Positions 46,997-55,716 of a stretch of DNA of 64,000 nt are shown here, in pieces. Location of the stretch: positions 1,922,001 through 1,986,000 of the forward strand of contig OZ243980.1 of NCBI GenBank assembly GCA_965214875.1. Direction: 5' to 3'. This DNA comes from CBDAUN01 sp965214875. Its GTDB lineage: Bacteria > Pseudomonadota > Gammaproteobacteria > Arenicellales > JAJDZL01. The notes under the pieces were generated by a model. That model was not told the origin of the DNA. It did no database searches and was given only the letters and a program-made list of their open reading frames with translations. Each line of letters begins with the position of its first letter. The first letter of the stretch is position 1. Both the position numbers and the translations under genes were made by a program.

Positions 46997-47171
46997 CTAT
47001 GTCGGGATGCGCATCGATTGCTTAGAATTGTTCGCACGAATACTTTCAATCAGTTCGCCCGAGAAGTTGGCAATCAATATCGAAACGGCACCCTATCGAG
47101 TCAAGCAGTTGGCGCACAGGAGTGAAAAAATCCAAATTTGCGCTCGCAGAATAGCCAAATTCAATTGACCA

Positions 47172-50100
47172 ATGACTACATTCTACGAATCCGATGTTGA
47201 AAAAGCTGCGCTTAACTGGCTGAGCGACCTCGGCTGGAACACTGCATTTGGATCTGACATAGCTCCAGAAAAACCGAATGCAGAACGCGACAATTTCAGC
47301 GACTGCGTCCTGAAATCCCGTCTTCAGAACTCCCTCCGCCGGATAAATTCAAACCTGCCATTCGACCCGATTGACGAAGTCGTTCGTCAAGTGCTGTCGC
47401 CGAACGGCACGACATTGGAAGACAGAAACCGGGCGATGCATCGAATGCTGGTTGATGGCGTCAATGCTGAATGCCGTACCAAAGAGGGGACCATCCGCGG
47501 TGCAACTGTTGACTTGATTGATTTTGAAAACCCGGACAACAACGATTGGCTGGCAGTCAACCAGTTCGCCATCACGGAGAACAAGCACAATCGCCGTGCA
47601 GATATTGCGCTTTTCGTCAATGGCATGCCGCTCGGGTTGATTGAATTGAAGAATCCGACTGACGAAGATGCCACCATTTGGACAGCGTGGCAGCAGTTCC
47701 AGACCTACAAGGCGGAATTGCCTACTTTGTTTTCGATGAATGCCATGCTGATCGTCTCGGACGGGTTGGAAGCAAGAATCGGCACGTTGACTGCCGACAA
47801 GGAGTGGTTCAAGGCATGGCGAACAGTATCGGGTGAATCGGAAGCTGGCCCAACGCAGCCGCAACTGGAAGTTTTACTCTCCGGAGTATGCGACCCACCA
47901 CGATTTCTCTCCTTGATTCGAGATTTCATGGTGATTCAAGATGACGGAATAGGCAACCTGACCAAGATTATGGCGGGTTATCACCAGTTTCACGCTGTTG
48001 AAGTGGCCGTTTCAGAAACAATACGAGCTACGAAATTGAACAAAACAACCTCGGAGCGTTCCCCTGCTCTTCGAGAATCAGCAAAACCGGCATCATCAAC
48101 GAGTTCGGGAGATCGGCGAATTGGCGTGGTTTGGCATACGCAAGGCTCCGGCAAAAGTTTGACGATGGCTTTCTATGCCGGTCGCATCATTCGAGAACCC
48201 GCGCTCGCCAACCCCACCGTTGTGGTGCTCACCGATCGCAACGACTTGGATGAGCAGTTGTTCAACACCTTCGCCACCTGTAAAGATCTGTTGCGTCAAC
48301 CACCGGCACAAGCGGATAGCCGCTTGGACCTGCGCAAAAAGCTAGCAGTTGAGGCTGGTGGCGTAGTTTTCACAACGATTCAAAAATTCTTTCCGGATGA
48401 AAAAGGGGATCAGCATCCGCTGTTGTCTGACCGACACAACATTGTTGTCATTGCAGACGAGGCCCACCGGAGTCAATATGCATTCATTGATGGATACGCC
48501 CGCCACATGCGCGATGCTCTCCCCAATGCCTCTTTCGTTGGCTTTACCGGCACTCCGATCGAGTTGGAAGATGCAAACACCCGAGCGGTATTCGGCGACT
48601 ATATCAGCATATACGATATCCGGAGATCTGTTGAAGATGCCGCAACCGTGCCAATCTACTACGAGAGCAGGCTCGCAAAACTGGAGCTGGATGAATCCAA
48701 AAAACCGAAAATTGACCCAGAGTTTGACGAGGCTACAGAACACGAAGAAGTTGAACACAAGGAGCAATTGAAATCGAAATGGTCGCAACTCGAAGCAGTG
48801 GTCGGTTCACCTGAACGAATCAGATTGATAGCGAAAGACATTGCAGACCACTTTGAATCACGCCTAAGCGTCATGGAGGGAAAAGCGATGGTCGTATGCA
48901 TGAGTCGACGCATATGCGTCGATCTTTACAATGAGCTGACCCAATTGCGGCCTGATTGGAAAGATGAAGATGACGAACGCGGAAAGATCAAGATCATCAT
49001 GACCGGTTCAGCTAGCGATCCTCCAGATTGGCAGCGTCATATCCGCAGCAAAGCTCGCCGTGAAAAACTCGCGCGCCGCTTTCGGAATCCGGCGGACCCG
49101 TTTCAAATCGCGCTGGTGCGAGACCTGTGGCTGACCGGATTCGATGCGCCAAGTCTGCATACGATGTACGTCGACAAACCGATGCGAGGCCATGGACTGA
49201 TGCAGGCAGTCGCGCGAGTCAACCGCGTATTCAAGGATAAGCCAGGCGGCCTTATCGTAGACTATCTCGGTCTGGCGCATGAACTCAAGCATGCTCTCGA
49301 CACTTATACGCAAAGCGGTGGAAAAGGTTCAAATGTCTTAGAACAATCAGAAGCGGTCGCAGTAATGCTTGAGAAGCATGAAGTTTGCTGCGCCTTGATG
49401 CACGGACTCGACTATTCCGCGTGGGCCAATGGAAACGCATCAGAACGACTGAAGCTATTGCCAGAAGCATCCGAGCGCATATTGGCTCAGGAAAATGGCA
49501 AAAAGCGTTTTGTTCAGGCAGTGAGTGATCTATCTCATGCTTTCGCGCTATCTGTGCCGCATGAAGAAACCATCCGAATTCGCGATGATGTGCAATTCTT
49601 TCAAAGCGTTCGCGTCGCGCTGACAAAGTCTTCCTCAAAATCACGATCAGACGAAGGTGTCGACAACGCAATCAGGCAAATTATTTCAAAGGCTGTATCT
49701 TCTGATGAGGTGATCGACATTTTCTCCGCAGCCGGACTTCGGAAACCCGACGTCTCTATCCTGTCAGACGAGTTCCTCGCAGAAGTCAAAGGCATGAAAC
49801 GTCGAAACGTAGCGGTTGAGCTGTTGCAAAAACTGCTTAAAGGTGAAATCTCAGCTCGCAGGAAATCCAATGTCGTGCAAGCGCGATTGTTCTCCGAAAT
49901 GCTCGAACAAACTCTTAAACGCTACCAAAACAGGGCGATTGAGGCAGCTCAGGTCATTGAAGAATTGATTCAACTGGCAAAGGATATGCGGGAGGCTAAT
50001 GCGCGTGGTCAAGATCTCGGGCTAACGGAGGATGAACTAGCGTTCTATGACGCACTTGAAACGAACGACAGCGCGGTTAAAGTGCTTGGCGACGAAACGC

Positions 50101-50309
50101 TGCGAGAAATTGCACAGAGTCTCGTAGCAACCATTAGAAATAACGTGACCATTGACTGGATGATTCGCGAGAGTGTTAGGGCGGAGCTGCGCATTAAGGT
50201 AAAGCGAGTGCTGCGCAAATACAACTACCCGCCAGATAAGCAAGAAAAGGCTGCGCTTACTGTATTGAAGCAGGCGGAAGTCCTATCTGCAAATTGGGCG
50301 GGTGATTGA
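47172..50309 (+). CDS. hsdR: Type I restriction endonuclease/translocase subunit
   Basis: 1045 aa, the motor and nuclease of the type I complex. The N-terminal PD-(D/E)XK nuclease shows RRADIALFVNGMPLGLIELK (Asp and Glu-x-Lys, about 142-160). The SF2 motor has Walker A HTQGSGKSLTM (about 323) and DEAHRSQ (about 429). LWLTGFDAPSLHTMYVDKPM, then LMQAVARVNRVF, are the later helicase motifs, and a helical C terminus closes the protein. The frame is intact. It is separated from hsdM-hepT-hsdS by 10 kb of IS-riddled DNA, and a fold-back element sits 175 bp upstream, so it needs its own promoter. Confidence 0.95.
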   Translation: MTTFYESDVEKAALNWLSDLGWNTAFGSDIAPEKPNAERDNFSDCVLKSRLQNSLRRINSNLPFDPIDEVVRQVLSPNGTTLEDRNRAMHRMLVDGVNAECRTKEGTIRGATVDLIDFENPDNNDWLAVNQFAITENKHNRRADIALFVNGMPLGLIELKNPTDEDATIWTAWQQFQTYKAELPTLFSMNAMLIVSDGLEARIGTLTADKEWFKAWRTVSGESEAGPTQPQLEVLLSGVCDPPRFLSLIRDFMVIQDDGIGNLTKIMAGYHQFHAVEVAVSETIRATKLNKTTSERSPALRESAKPASSTSSGDRRIGVVWHTQGSGKSLTMAFYAGRIIREPALANPTVVVLTDRNDLDEQLFNTFATCKDLLRQPPAQADSRLDLRKKLAVEAGGVVFTTIQKFFPDEKGDQHPLLSDRHNIVVIADEAHRSQYAFIDGYARHMRDALPNASFVGFTGTPIELEDANTRAVFGDYISIYDIRRSVEDAATVPIYYESRLAKLELDESKKPKIDPEFDEATEHEEVEHKEQLKSKWSQLEAVVGSPERIRLIAKDIADHFESRLSVMEGKAMVVCMSRRICVDLYNELTQLRPDWKDEDDERGKIKIIMTGSASDPPDWQRHIRSKARREKLARRFRNPADPFQIALVRDLWLTGFDAPSLHTMYVDKPMRGHGLMQAVARVNRVFKDKPGGLIVDYLGLAHELKHALDTYTQSGGKGSNVLEQSEAVAVMLEKHEVCCALMHGLDYSAWANGNASERLKLLPEASERILAQENGKKRFVQAVSDLSHAFALSVPHEETIRIRDDVQFFQSVRVALTKSSSKSRSDEGVDNAIRQIISKAVSSDEVIDIFSAAGLRKPDVSILSDEFLAEVKGMKRRNVAVELLQKLLKGEISARRKSNVVQARLFSEMLEQTLKRYQNRAIEAAQVIEELIQLAKDMREANARGQDLGLTEDELAFYDALETNDSAVKVLGDETLREIAQSLVATIRNNVTIDWMIRESVRAELRIKVKRVLRKYNYPPDKQEKAALTVLKQAEVLSANWAGD

Positions 50310-50311
50310 TA

Positions 50312-50561
50312 TCATCGGGCCATGTCAATCCCGATGGCCATCAATAAACGCGGGTATTTTCTGAATCTCATCTCCTGCGGCACGTCACGAGGAACTAAAG
50401 TTTCAATGCGCCGATTCACAATCAGGGTTTTGTTCACGACGTAAGTTGCTCGGACAGCTTGGCAGTCAAGCTGGCGGCAGAGTGCATTTTTCAGGTTTTC
50501 TTGGTGACTGGCATCCTGATTTGAGTTTTCTGCCTTTGAATATTCGCTATTCCTTAAAATC
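50312..50561 (-). CDS. Possible truncated unknown protein
   Basis: The minus-strand frame enters from the IS1380-type end and reads NLKNALCRQLDCQAVRATYV, then VPRDVPQEMRFRKYPRLLMA. It could be the C terminus of a gene cut by the IS. No family is recognised, and it may be chance. Confidence 0.25.
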
Positions 50562-51880
50562 GCGTTAGGGTGGCTGCAAAAGGGGATAAAGCCTTGCATA
50601 ATGCGGGTTTTTAACAAAATCACATTTCACCCGTTGGGCGGACCCGATCGGAGCAAGGCTTTATGGACATCCAATCCTGCAAGATTTCCGCCACGAAAGA
50701 CAAATCGGCTTCGCGAAGCGGCCTGGCGGCGCTCGCCGAGCTGATCCGCAAGCTGGGGCTCGACACCCATTTCGAGCGACTGATGCCAGAGCCGGGCAGC
50801 AGCCGCGGCTTGCGCCCGGGGGCGTACCTGACGACGTTCATGCTGATGATGCACGAGGGCTCGCGGCATCTGAGCGGAGTGGCGCAGCTGCGCGAGGAGC
50901 GGCCGCTGCTGGAGCTGCTCGGCATCCGCCGACTGCCGGGCGACGACGCCTTGGGCCGGTGGCTGCGGCGCTGCGGAGCGCAGCGCCGCACGCTGCACGC
51001 CCTGACGCTGGCGGACCGCCGGCTGCTGGCGGTCGCGCTGCACCATCGGAAAAGGGCGGCCCTGGACATCGATGCGACCGCGGCGCTGGACGAGTCGCGG
51101 CGGCAGCCCTTCATCGAGCGCGACGGGACGGCGAGCGAGGCGCAGCAGACGGCGCGGTTCCTGCACTCGATGAACGACACGCCCGAAGCGTTCGCGGCGG
51201 TGGTGCAGCGGCTTAGAAAATCCGGCCGGCAGGAGCTCGAGCTCGATTGCCCGCAGGCCGGCGACACCCTGTCGCAGGGCGGCTGCATCTACCGGGCCTT
51301 GGCGACGAGCTTCTGCCGGCGGAGCGACTCGCGGGCGGTCCGCTGATGCAGCCGCAGGGGCGACGACTCCGAAAACCGCATCCGCGAGCTTCGCAGCGGC
51401 TTCGGCGCGGCGCATCCCCCGTGCAGCGACTTCCATGCCAACGCGCTGCATTCCGCGCTGTGCCTGCTCGCCTTCAACCTGTTCGCACTGATGCGCCAGG
51501 CGCTGGACGCGAGCTGCGAGTCGATGCGCATCGAGACCTTTCGCCGGCGGCCCTGCTGCAGGGCGGGCAAGATCGCGCGCCATGCCAGGGGTCGAACCTT
51601 GAAGCTGTGCGACGCCATCGGCATGATCCGGGCGATGGCCCTGGCGCCGCAGCCGCCGGAAACGCAAAAAAAGCATCGCGCGCACGACAAAAAAACCGGC
51701 TGCGTCCCGGCGCGTTGCGGACTGTCATTGATCTTTCGCCCCGGTTCCGCTCCTCCGCCCTTTCCGGCCGCGTCCCGCCCGCAAACCCGCCCGGCATCGC
51801 CGCGGCGAACGCCAAAATCTCTCCGCACCCCGGATTTCGGCAAAATCCGCCCCAAAAAAATCTCTAACGCGGATTTTGGG
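50562..51880 (+). mobile_element. IS1380-type element, internally deleted (copy A)
   Basis: Left end CCTTAAAATCGCGTTAGGG, right end CTCTAACGCGGATTTTGGG. It is 1,319 bp against 1,666 bp in copy B. Most of the difference is one deletion near 51088, where GGCGCTG occurs at both breakpoints of the longer copy. The left flank (CTATT) does not match the right flank (TTGTA); the right end instead pairs with 32445. Confidence 0.85.
50663..51346 (+). pseudogene. IS1380-family transposase (copy A), deleted
   Basis: Reads MDIQSCKISATKDKSASRSG, then FMLMMHEGSRHLSGVAQLRE and ALDIDATAAL, then jumps by deletion to DESRRQPFIERDG. The region with the middle of the catalytic domain is missing, and the frame stops at 51346 while later parts lie in other frames. 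Confidence 0.85.
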
Positions 51881-51885
51881 TTGTA

Positions 51886-52195
51886 TACGGGCGAACGGGT
51901 TTCCAACGATATCGATGCCGCATTCTCCCGTCGGTTTATACTGCCGGACAACTTGGAGGCAGCCTACCAAGCATCCGACGGTGCTGCGAAGCTGCTGTAT
52001 TTTGATCGTCAGTTCAGCGACACCTTCTCGCTTGTGCATAAAGATGCCTTCGATGAATCGATTGCTCTCGGTCTGACTGATGTTGATTCCGGCATACTGG
52101 ATGTGCGCTTGCTGAGTGCTCTCGATCTTGCTACAAGCAAAATCAGTCGTTTAGCTGGCTACGACTACGATGATATTGCAGCTTTGGCAAGATGC
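51886..52195 (+). pseudogene. Nucleotidyltransferase (AbiEii/DUF6036-like), segment 2 of 3
   Basis: Continues the gene begun at 32299: TGERVSNDIDAAFSRRFILP (the DxD region), then LLYFDRQFSDTFSLVHKDAF and LLSALDLATSKISRLAGYDY. It is bounded by TTGTA (51881-51885) on the left and by GATGC (52191-52195), the target site of IS481-like copy 4, on the right. Confidence 0.88.
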
Positions 52196-53383
52196 TGTAC
52201 TGGTTCAATACATGTGAGACTTTTCAGGCAGCAAGCGCGCTTTGGTTGAAGTTTTCATTATACGCCTGCATGGGCGTGCGTTGTCCGAGCGCCTGATGCG
52301 GCCGGTAGGCGTTGTAGAAGCGCTCGAATTTGGCCAGCTCGACGTTCAGGGCGCCGACGCTGAGCTCGCCGGCGCAGGACTGGTGGAACTCGCAGCGGCC
52401 GGCCGCGTTGGCGCGCTCCACGCAGCCGTTGCAAATGGGGCTTCTGGGCGGCAGCACGAACAGGGCGATGCCGCGCCGCTGGCAGGCGGTCTCGAACTCG
52501 GCCGCGGACTCGCTGCCGCCGTCGACCTGCACCGACTCGATATCGAACGGCGCCTGGCGGATCAGGCGGTCGAGGAATGTCGAGGCGCAGGCGGCGGTGG
52601 CGCGCGAGTAGGCGCGCATGCAGCAAAGCTTCGAGACCGGGAACACGGCCTCGGACTCCTTGACCGCGAAGCCGGCCTCGATGGCGACGCCCGCATGGTC
52701 GATCTGCACCATCTGGCCGGGCTTTCGCCCGCGGTCGCCGCAGCGCCAGCGCCGGGCGTGGCGGTCGAACTTGCGCCGCCGCTTGGGTTTCACGCGCCCG
52801 TAATGGAACGCGACGGGCTCGGCCCGGCCGGTGCGGACCAGGCGGGCGATCATGCGCCCGGTGGCGGACTCGCTGGGCGCGAAGCCGCGCTCGCGCGCCA
52901 GCACGGCGCGGATCTTGGCGCGCCCCCACAGCGGAAAGCGCTGGCGCGTTTGGCGCACCAGCTCGAGCTCGGCGGCGGTCCACTGGCGCCGCCGCACCCG
53001 ATGCGGGCGGCGGCAGCGGTCGGCCAGGGCGCGGACGCCCTGCTCGCGCAGGCGCCGCTTCCAGCGGTAGAGCGTCGCCCTGGAGCAGCCGGCCGCTTTG
53101 AGCGCGGCGCGTTCCGAGGCGCCTTCGCTGCGAAGCTCGTCGTAGAGCCGGATCAGGTCGAAGCGCTCGGCGGCCTGGGTCGAAACGGGTTCGCGGATCG
53201 GATCGATGCGATAAAATCTGCGGTGCGGAGATTTGATTTGCATGGTGCGTCCTCCCGCCTTTCGGCGATGGTTTTTGTTTAGCTCCATGCTACCTGAAAA
53301 ATTTTCGCGCCGCCCGCCTCCTCCCTTCGGACTGCGTCCTTCGGGAGGAGGCGGGCGGTCTCACATGTATCTGAACCCGGACA
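52196..53383 (-). mobile_element. IS481-like element, copy 4 (intact)
   Basis: Right end TGTACTGGTTCAATACATGT, left end in inverse as CTGAACCCGGACA. Direct repeats GATGC flank it (52191-52195 and 53384-53388). One open transposase frame and the conserved leader hairpin (53312-53356) are present. Confidence 0.9.
52224..53243 (-). CDS. IS481-like transposase (copy 4)
   Basis: 339 aa from ATG 53243 (MQIKSPHRRFYRIDPIREPV). The helix-turn-helix AALKAAGCSRATLYRWKRRL and the DDE residues in QIDHAGV, VDGGSES and NGCVERAN are intact. Differences from copy 1 are spread along the protein, so the two are not recent duplicates. It inserted into the third part of the nucleotidyltransferase gene. Confidence 0.9.
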   Translation of the reverse strand: MQIKSPHRRFYRIDPIREPVSTQAAERFDLIRLYDELRSEGASERAALKAAGCSRATLYRWKRRLREQGVRALADRCRRPHRVRRRQWTAAELELVRQTRQRFPLWGRAKIRAVLARERGFAPSESATGRMIARLVRTGRAEPVAFHYGRVKPKRRRKFDRHARRWRCGDRGRKPGQMVQIDHAGVAIEAGFAVKESEAVFPVSKLCCMRAYSRATAACASTFLDRLIRQAPFDIESVQVDGGSESAAEFETACQRRGIALFVLPPRSPICNGCVERANAAGRCEFHQSCAGELSVGALNVELAKFERFYNAYRPHQALGQRTPMQAYNENFNQSALAA

Positions 53384-53388
53384 GATGC

Positions 53389-53535
53389 CGCTTAATTGGC
53401 AGTGAATCTTTGCGTCGAAGAGCCGAAGAGGCTTCCAAAGATTATGTGGGAAACCTGGATAGGCTTAAGACATCGATCGAGCTTGCTGTAAACATCGTTT
53501 CAGGCATCGAAGGACGACAAATAGAAGCAACTTAA
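53389..53535 (+). pseudogene. Nucleotidyltransferase (AbiEii/DUF6036-like), segment 3 of 3
   Basis: After removal of copy 4 and one GATGC the frame runs from ALARC straight into RLIGSESLRRRAEEASKDYV and ends ...EGRQIEAT at TAA 53535. This completes the 201-codon reconstructed gene. Confidence 0.88.
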
Positions 53536-53715
53536 GAATAGCAAGACTCTAATTCACGAATTGTGCGCCCGTCCCCTCCCTTAGTGCATCTGCGACCGGC
53601 CAATTAAGCTACATGGTATATTTTGCGCCTTGGCGCGGTTTCAGAATGACCAAATAGCGAGCAACGTCGTCCTCGGGCTGAAAATGACAGGCAAGAAACA
53701 CACTTCTTGAGCGCG

Positions 53716-54456
53716 TCAACCCGTTGGTTTGTTTTTTCTTATGTAATTGACTATCGCATTATCAATGGCTTTCGGAGCCGGCACACCATGTTTTTTCTCT
53801 TGATGATCGAGCAAATCGCCTAAACCAGCAGACATTTCCTTTATCTTGTTGGATAAACGATGAAATAGTTCAAATTGCATGGTTTTACGTTTAATCGGAT
53901 CTTTAGTCTGACTTCCTGGCAAATTTATCGTTTTGAATTGGCTCCCGCTTAACCAATCTTTCCTTTCTTTAGTAAAAAAGCGAACTGTATATTGCCGATC
54001 GATCGGAGGAATCAAGTCGGGCAAGAGATGAAATAAAGCTTTTGAGTTTACAACAATACTTTGTTTCGATTCAGACAGTTCTAAAGCTTTGAATTCACTC
54101 TCTATACCCTTGATCAAAGAGCAATATTCTGAACCAGACAAATTCGTCATTCGAACATTTTGAGAATGCAGGACTTCCAATTTCTCTTCCATGGCCTCTA
54201 TGTTGTCCCAAAATTCTTCCCAGTGTTTAAGTTTAGTATTTGTATCTCCCATTCTGTGCATTCCCCAAGCGGTCAGTGTCGCATAGATTAGCTCTATATG
54301 TCTGTCTGACATGAAGTCACTTTCGCACTCCGCTAAACACTCCGTGTGAAAATAAACACTTGGACCTCCAAAATCTTTGAACTGCTCATACGAATCTTCA
54401 AAGTATTTCTCAGGCTCCTTCATGAAGCAGTCCATGTTTGTTTCGATTAATTTCAT
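53716..54456 (-). CDS. Uncharacterised protein, 246 aa
   Basis: A soluble, AT-rich gene with an ATG start; the leader has AGGTGCAAA just before it. It is rich in charged residues and has a VVNSKALFHLLPDLIPPIDR segment. The long middle helix and Lys-rich C terminus (DHQEKKHGVP, NYIRKNKP) give no domain I recognise. Base composition is lower in GC than its neighbours, which suggests transfer. It sits just outside the nucleotidyltransferase module and may be part of the accessory region. Confidence 0.65.
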   Translation of the reverse strand: MKLIETNMDCFMKEPEKYFEDSYEQFKDFGGPSVYFHTECLAECESDFMSDRHIELIYATLTAWGMHRMGDTNTKLKHWEEFWDNIEAMEEKLEVLHSQNVRMTNLSGSEYCSLIKGIESEFKALELSESKQSIVVNSKALFHLLPDLIPPIDRQYTVRFFTKERKDWLSGSQFKTINLPGSQTKDPIKRKTMQFELFHRLSNKIKEMSAGLGDLLDHQEKKHGVPAPKAIDNAIVNYIRKNKPTG

Positions 54457-54624
54457 TTTGCACCTCCATCATTTCCATATGACGCATCAGATTTTCACAT
54501 GATAGTAAGCGCACATACGGATAAACACGCTTTTGTTCAAGCAAAACACAATCAAAAAAACGCACGATGGTTCGCTAGATCGCGCGCTTGATGAACTCGT
54601 TCCACTTTATTCGAAGAACCATTG
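54457..54624. other. Short intergenic region
   Basis: 168 bp between the unknown gene and the binding-protein gene, both on the minus strand. It should carry the promoter of the unknown gene. Confidence 0.4.
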
Positions 54625-55716
54625 CTAATGAGACTTCATAAGCCACTCGCTGAATAATCGCTGTCGTATATTTTCAGTCCGGCTATACCATAGCTGATCG
54701 GATCTAAGCGACGTTTTCAGGTTTTCCGGATTTGTCGGCATGTGGTCCGCCATCGGGATGTTGGAAATCTCATGTAGCCCTACTCGCCCAATGGCCGAGT
54801 GCCGGGTTGGACCATAAGGTTCAAGACGGGCAAACGCAGCCATGCTTTGCGTACGGGTGGCAAATCCAATGAATTCATTGGCCAGCTTTTGCTGCTGAGA
54901 TGTTTTGCTTACCGCCCAAACGCTTGAGTCAAGAAACTGCCCGTCCCGTATTACAGAAATCGGCAATTGCTCACGCACCCGGGCATTGAAGAAACGCCCA
55001 TAGTAGCCTGAAGACATCGCCACATCGCCCTTTCGCATAAGCTCCACAGATTCTGATCCCGATTCCCACCAGACGATGTGCTCTCTAATCTCATCAAGCC
55101 GGCGAAAAGCCAGTTTTATCCCGCGATCAGTGCTCAACAAATCGTAGACTTGAGTGATCGGTATGTCATATGAGTAAAGCGCCCACTCCAATATGGCGAC
55201 CGGCTGCTTGCGAAGGCCGCGCTTGCCAGGAAATCTTTCAATGTCGAAGAAATCCTTAACTGACGAAGGCTTCTCGTCTGGAAAAGCAGTATCGTTGTAG
55301 GCCAGCACCGCCGAGAAGATCAAATGCTCCACACCGCACTCCAGCAAAGAATCGTCGATAAAATCTTCCGCCGCTGGGGTGCCGTCTGGCGCAGCCGATA
55401 AAATGGTGTGGTCGAATCGGCGCAACAATCCCAGCTCGCACGCCACCAAAGCGTCAGACTTCGTCATATCAAGCACATCCCACGAGTCAGCACCATCTGA
55501 AGAAGACTCTTGCAATGGCGTGATGCCGCCATTGTATTTCTTCAGTCTAATCTCAACACCTTGCTGCTGAGCGAAAGGTTCGATGTAGGCCGCCATTTGA
55601 TCGGTTTCGTAAACTCCGCCCCAAGTCGTCAAGATCAATGATCTGGCATCTCCAGAATCGGCACAGACAGGTATCGAGACAAAAGCGACTGCGCATAGCA
55701 GACTAGATCGAATCAT
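54625..55716 (-). CDS. Polyamine-type ABC transporter substrate-binding protein
   Basis: 363 aa with a signal peptide (SSLLCAVAFVSIPVCA). The mature start LILTTWGGVYETDQMAAYIE is the PotD/Fe-type solute-binding fold (family 1 extracellular binding proteins). Further marks are WDVLDMTKSDALVACELGLL, LAYNDTAFPDEKPSS and ALYSYDIP. The likely substrate is a polyamine or similar small cation, but this is not decided by sequence. No permease or ATPase is adjacent. Its start overlaps the end of the ClC gene by 14 bases, so the two are co-transcribed, with ClC upstream. Confidence 0.82.
   Translation of the reverse strand: MIRSSLLCAVAFVSIPVCADSGDARSLILTTWGGVYETDQMAAYIEPFAQQQGVEIRLKKYNGGITPLQESSSDGADSWDVLDMTKSDALVACELGLLRRFDHTILSAAPDGTPAAEDFIDDSLLECGVEHLIFSAVLAYNDTAFPDEKPSSVKDFFDIERFPGKRGLRKQPVAILEWALYSYDIPITQVYDLLSTDRGIKLAFRRLDEIREHIVWWESGSESVELMRKGDVAMSSGYYGRFFNARVREQLPISVIRDGQFLDSSVWAVSKTSQQQKLANEFIGFATRTQSMAAFARLEPYGPTRHSAIGRVGLHEISNIPMADHMPTNPENLKTSLRSDQLWYSRTENIRQRLFSEWLMKSH

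Larger units (their letters stand above)
32445..51880. mobile_element. 19.4-kb IS1380-bounded composite transposon carrying a type I R-M/HEPN-MNT island
   Basis: Both borders carry the same IS1380-type right end in opposite orientation: CCCAAAATTCGCGTTAGAG at 32445 and CTCTAACGCGGATTTTGGG ending at 51880. Directly outside are identical 5-bp repeats TTGTA (32440-32444 and 51881-51885), the length also found at the separate IS1380 copy at 57.5 kb. The host gene is restored in frame when the segment and one TTGTA are removed. This is what a single transposition of the whole block would leave. Later IS481-like insertions occurred inside. Stepwise assembly inside one original insertion is the alternative. 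Confidence 0.82.

Noticed and set aside
46776..47168. A plus-strand frame running from the fold-back element to just before hsdR as a new gene
   Set aside because: Its first half is IS-end sequence, and the second half (about 53 residues) has no start site or family. It looks like a chance frame in the hsdR leader.
50312..50623. A complete 103-aa minus-strand gene after hsdR
   Set aside because: Its start lies inside the IS1380-type end, so at best it is the cut C terminus of an older gene; kept only as a low-confidence fragment.
38482..53390. A CRISPR array suggested by repeated short motifs across the island
   Set aside because: The repeats are IS termini at kilobase spacing with transposases between them. 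No regular repeat-spacer pattern or cas gene was found in the window.
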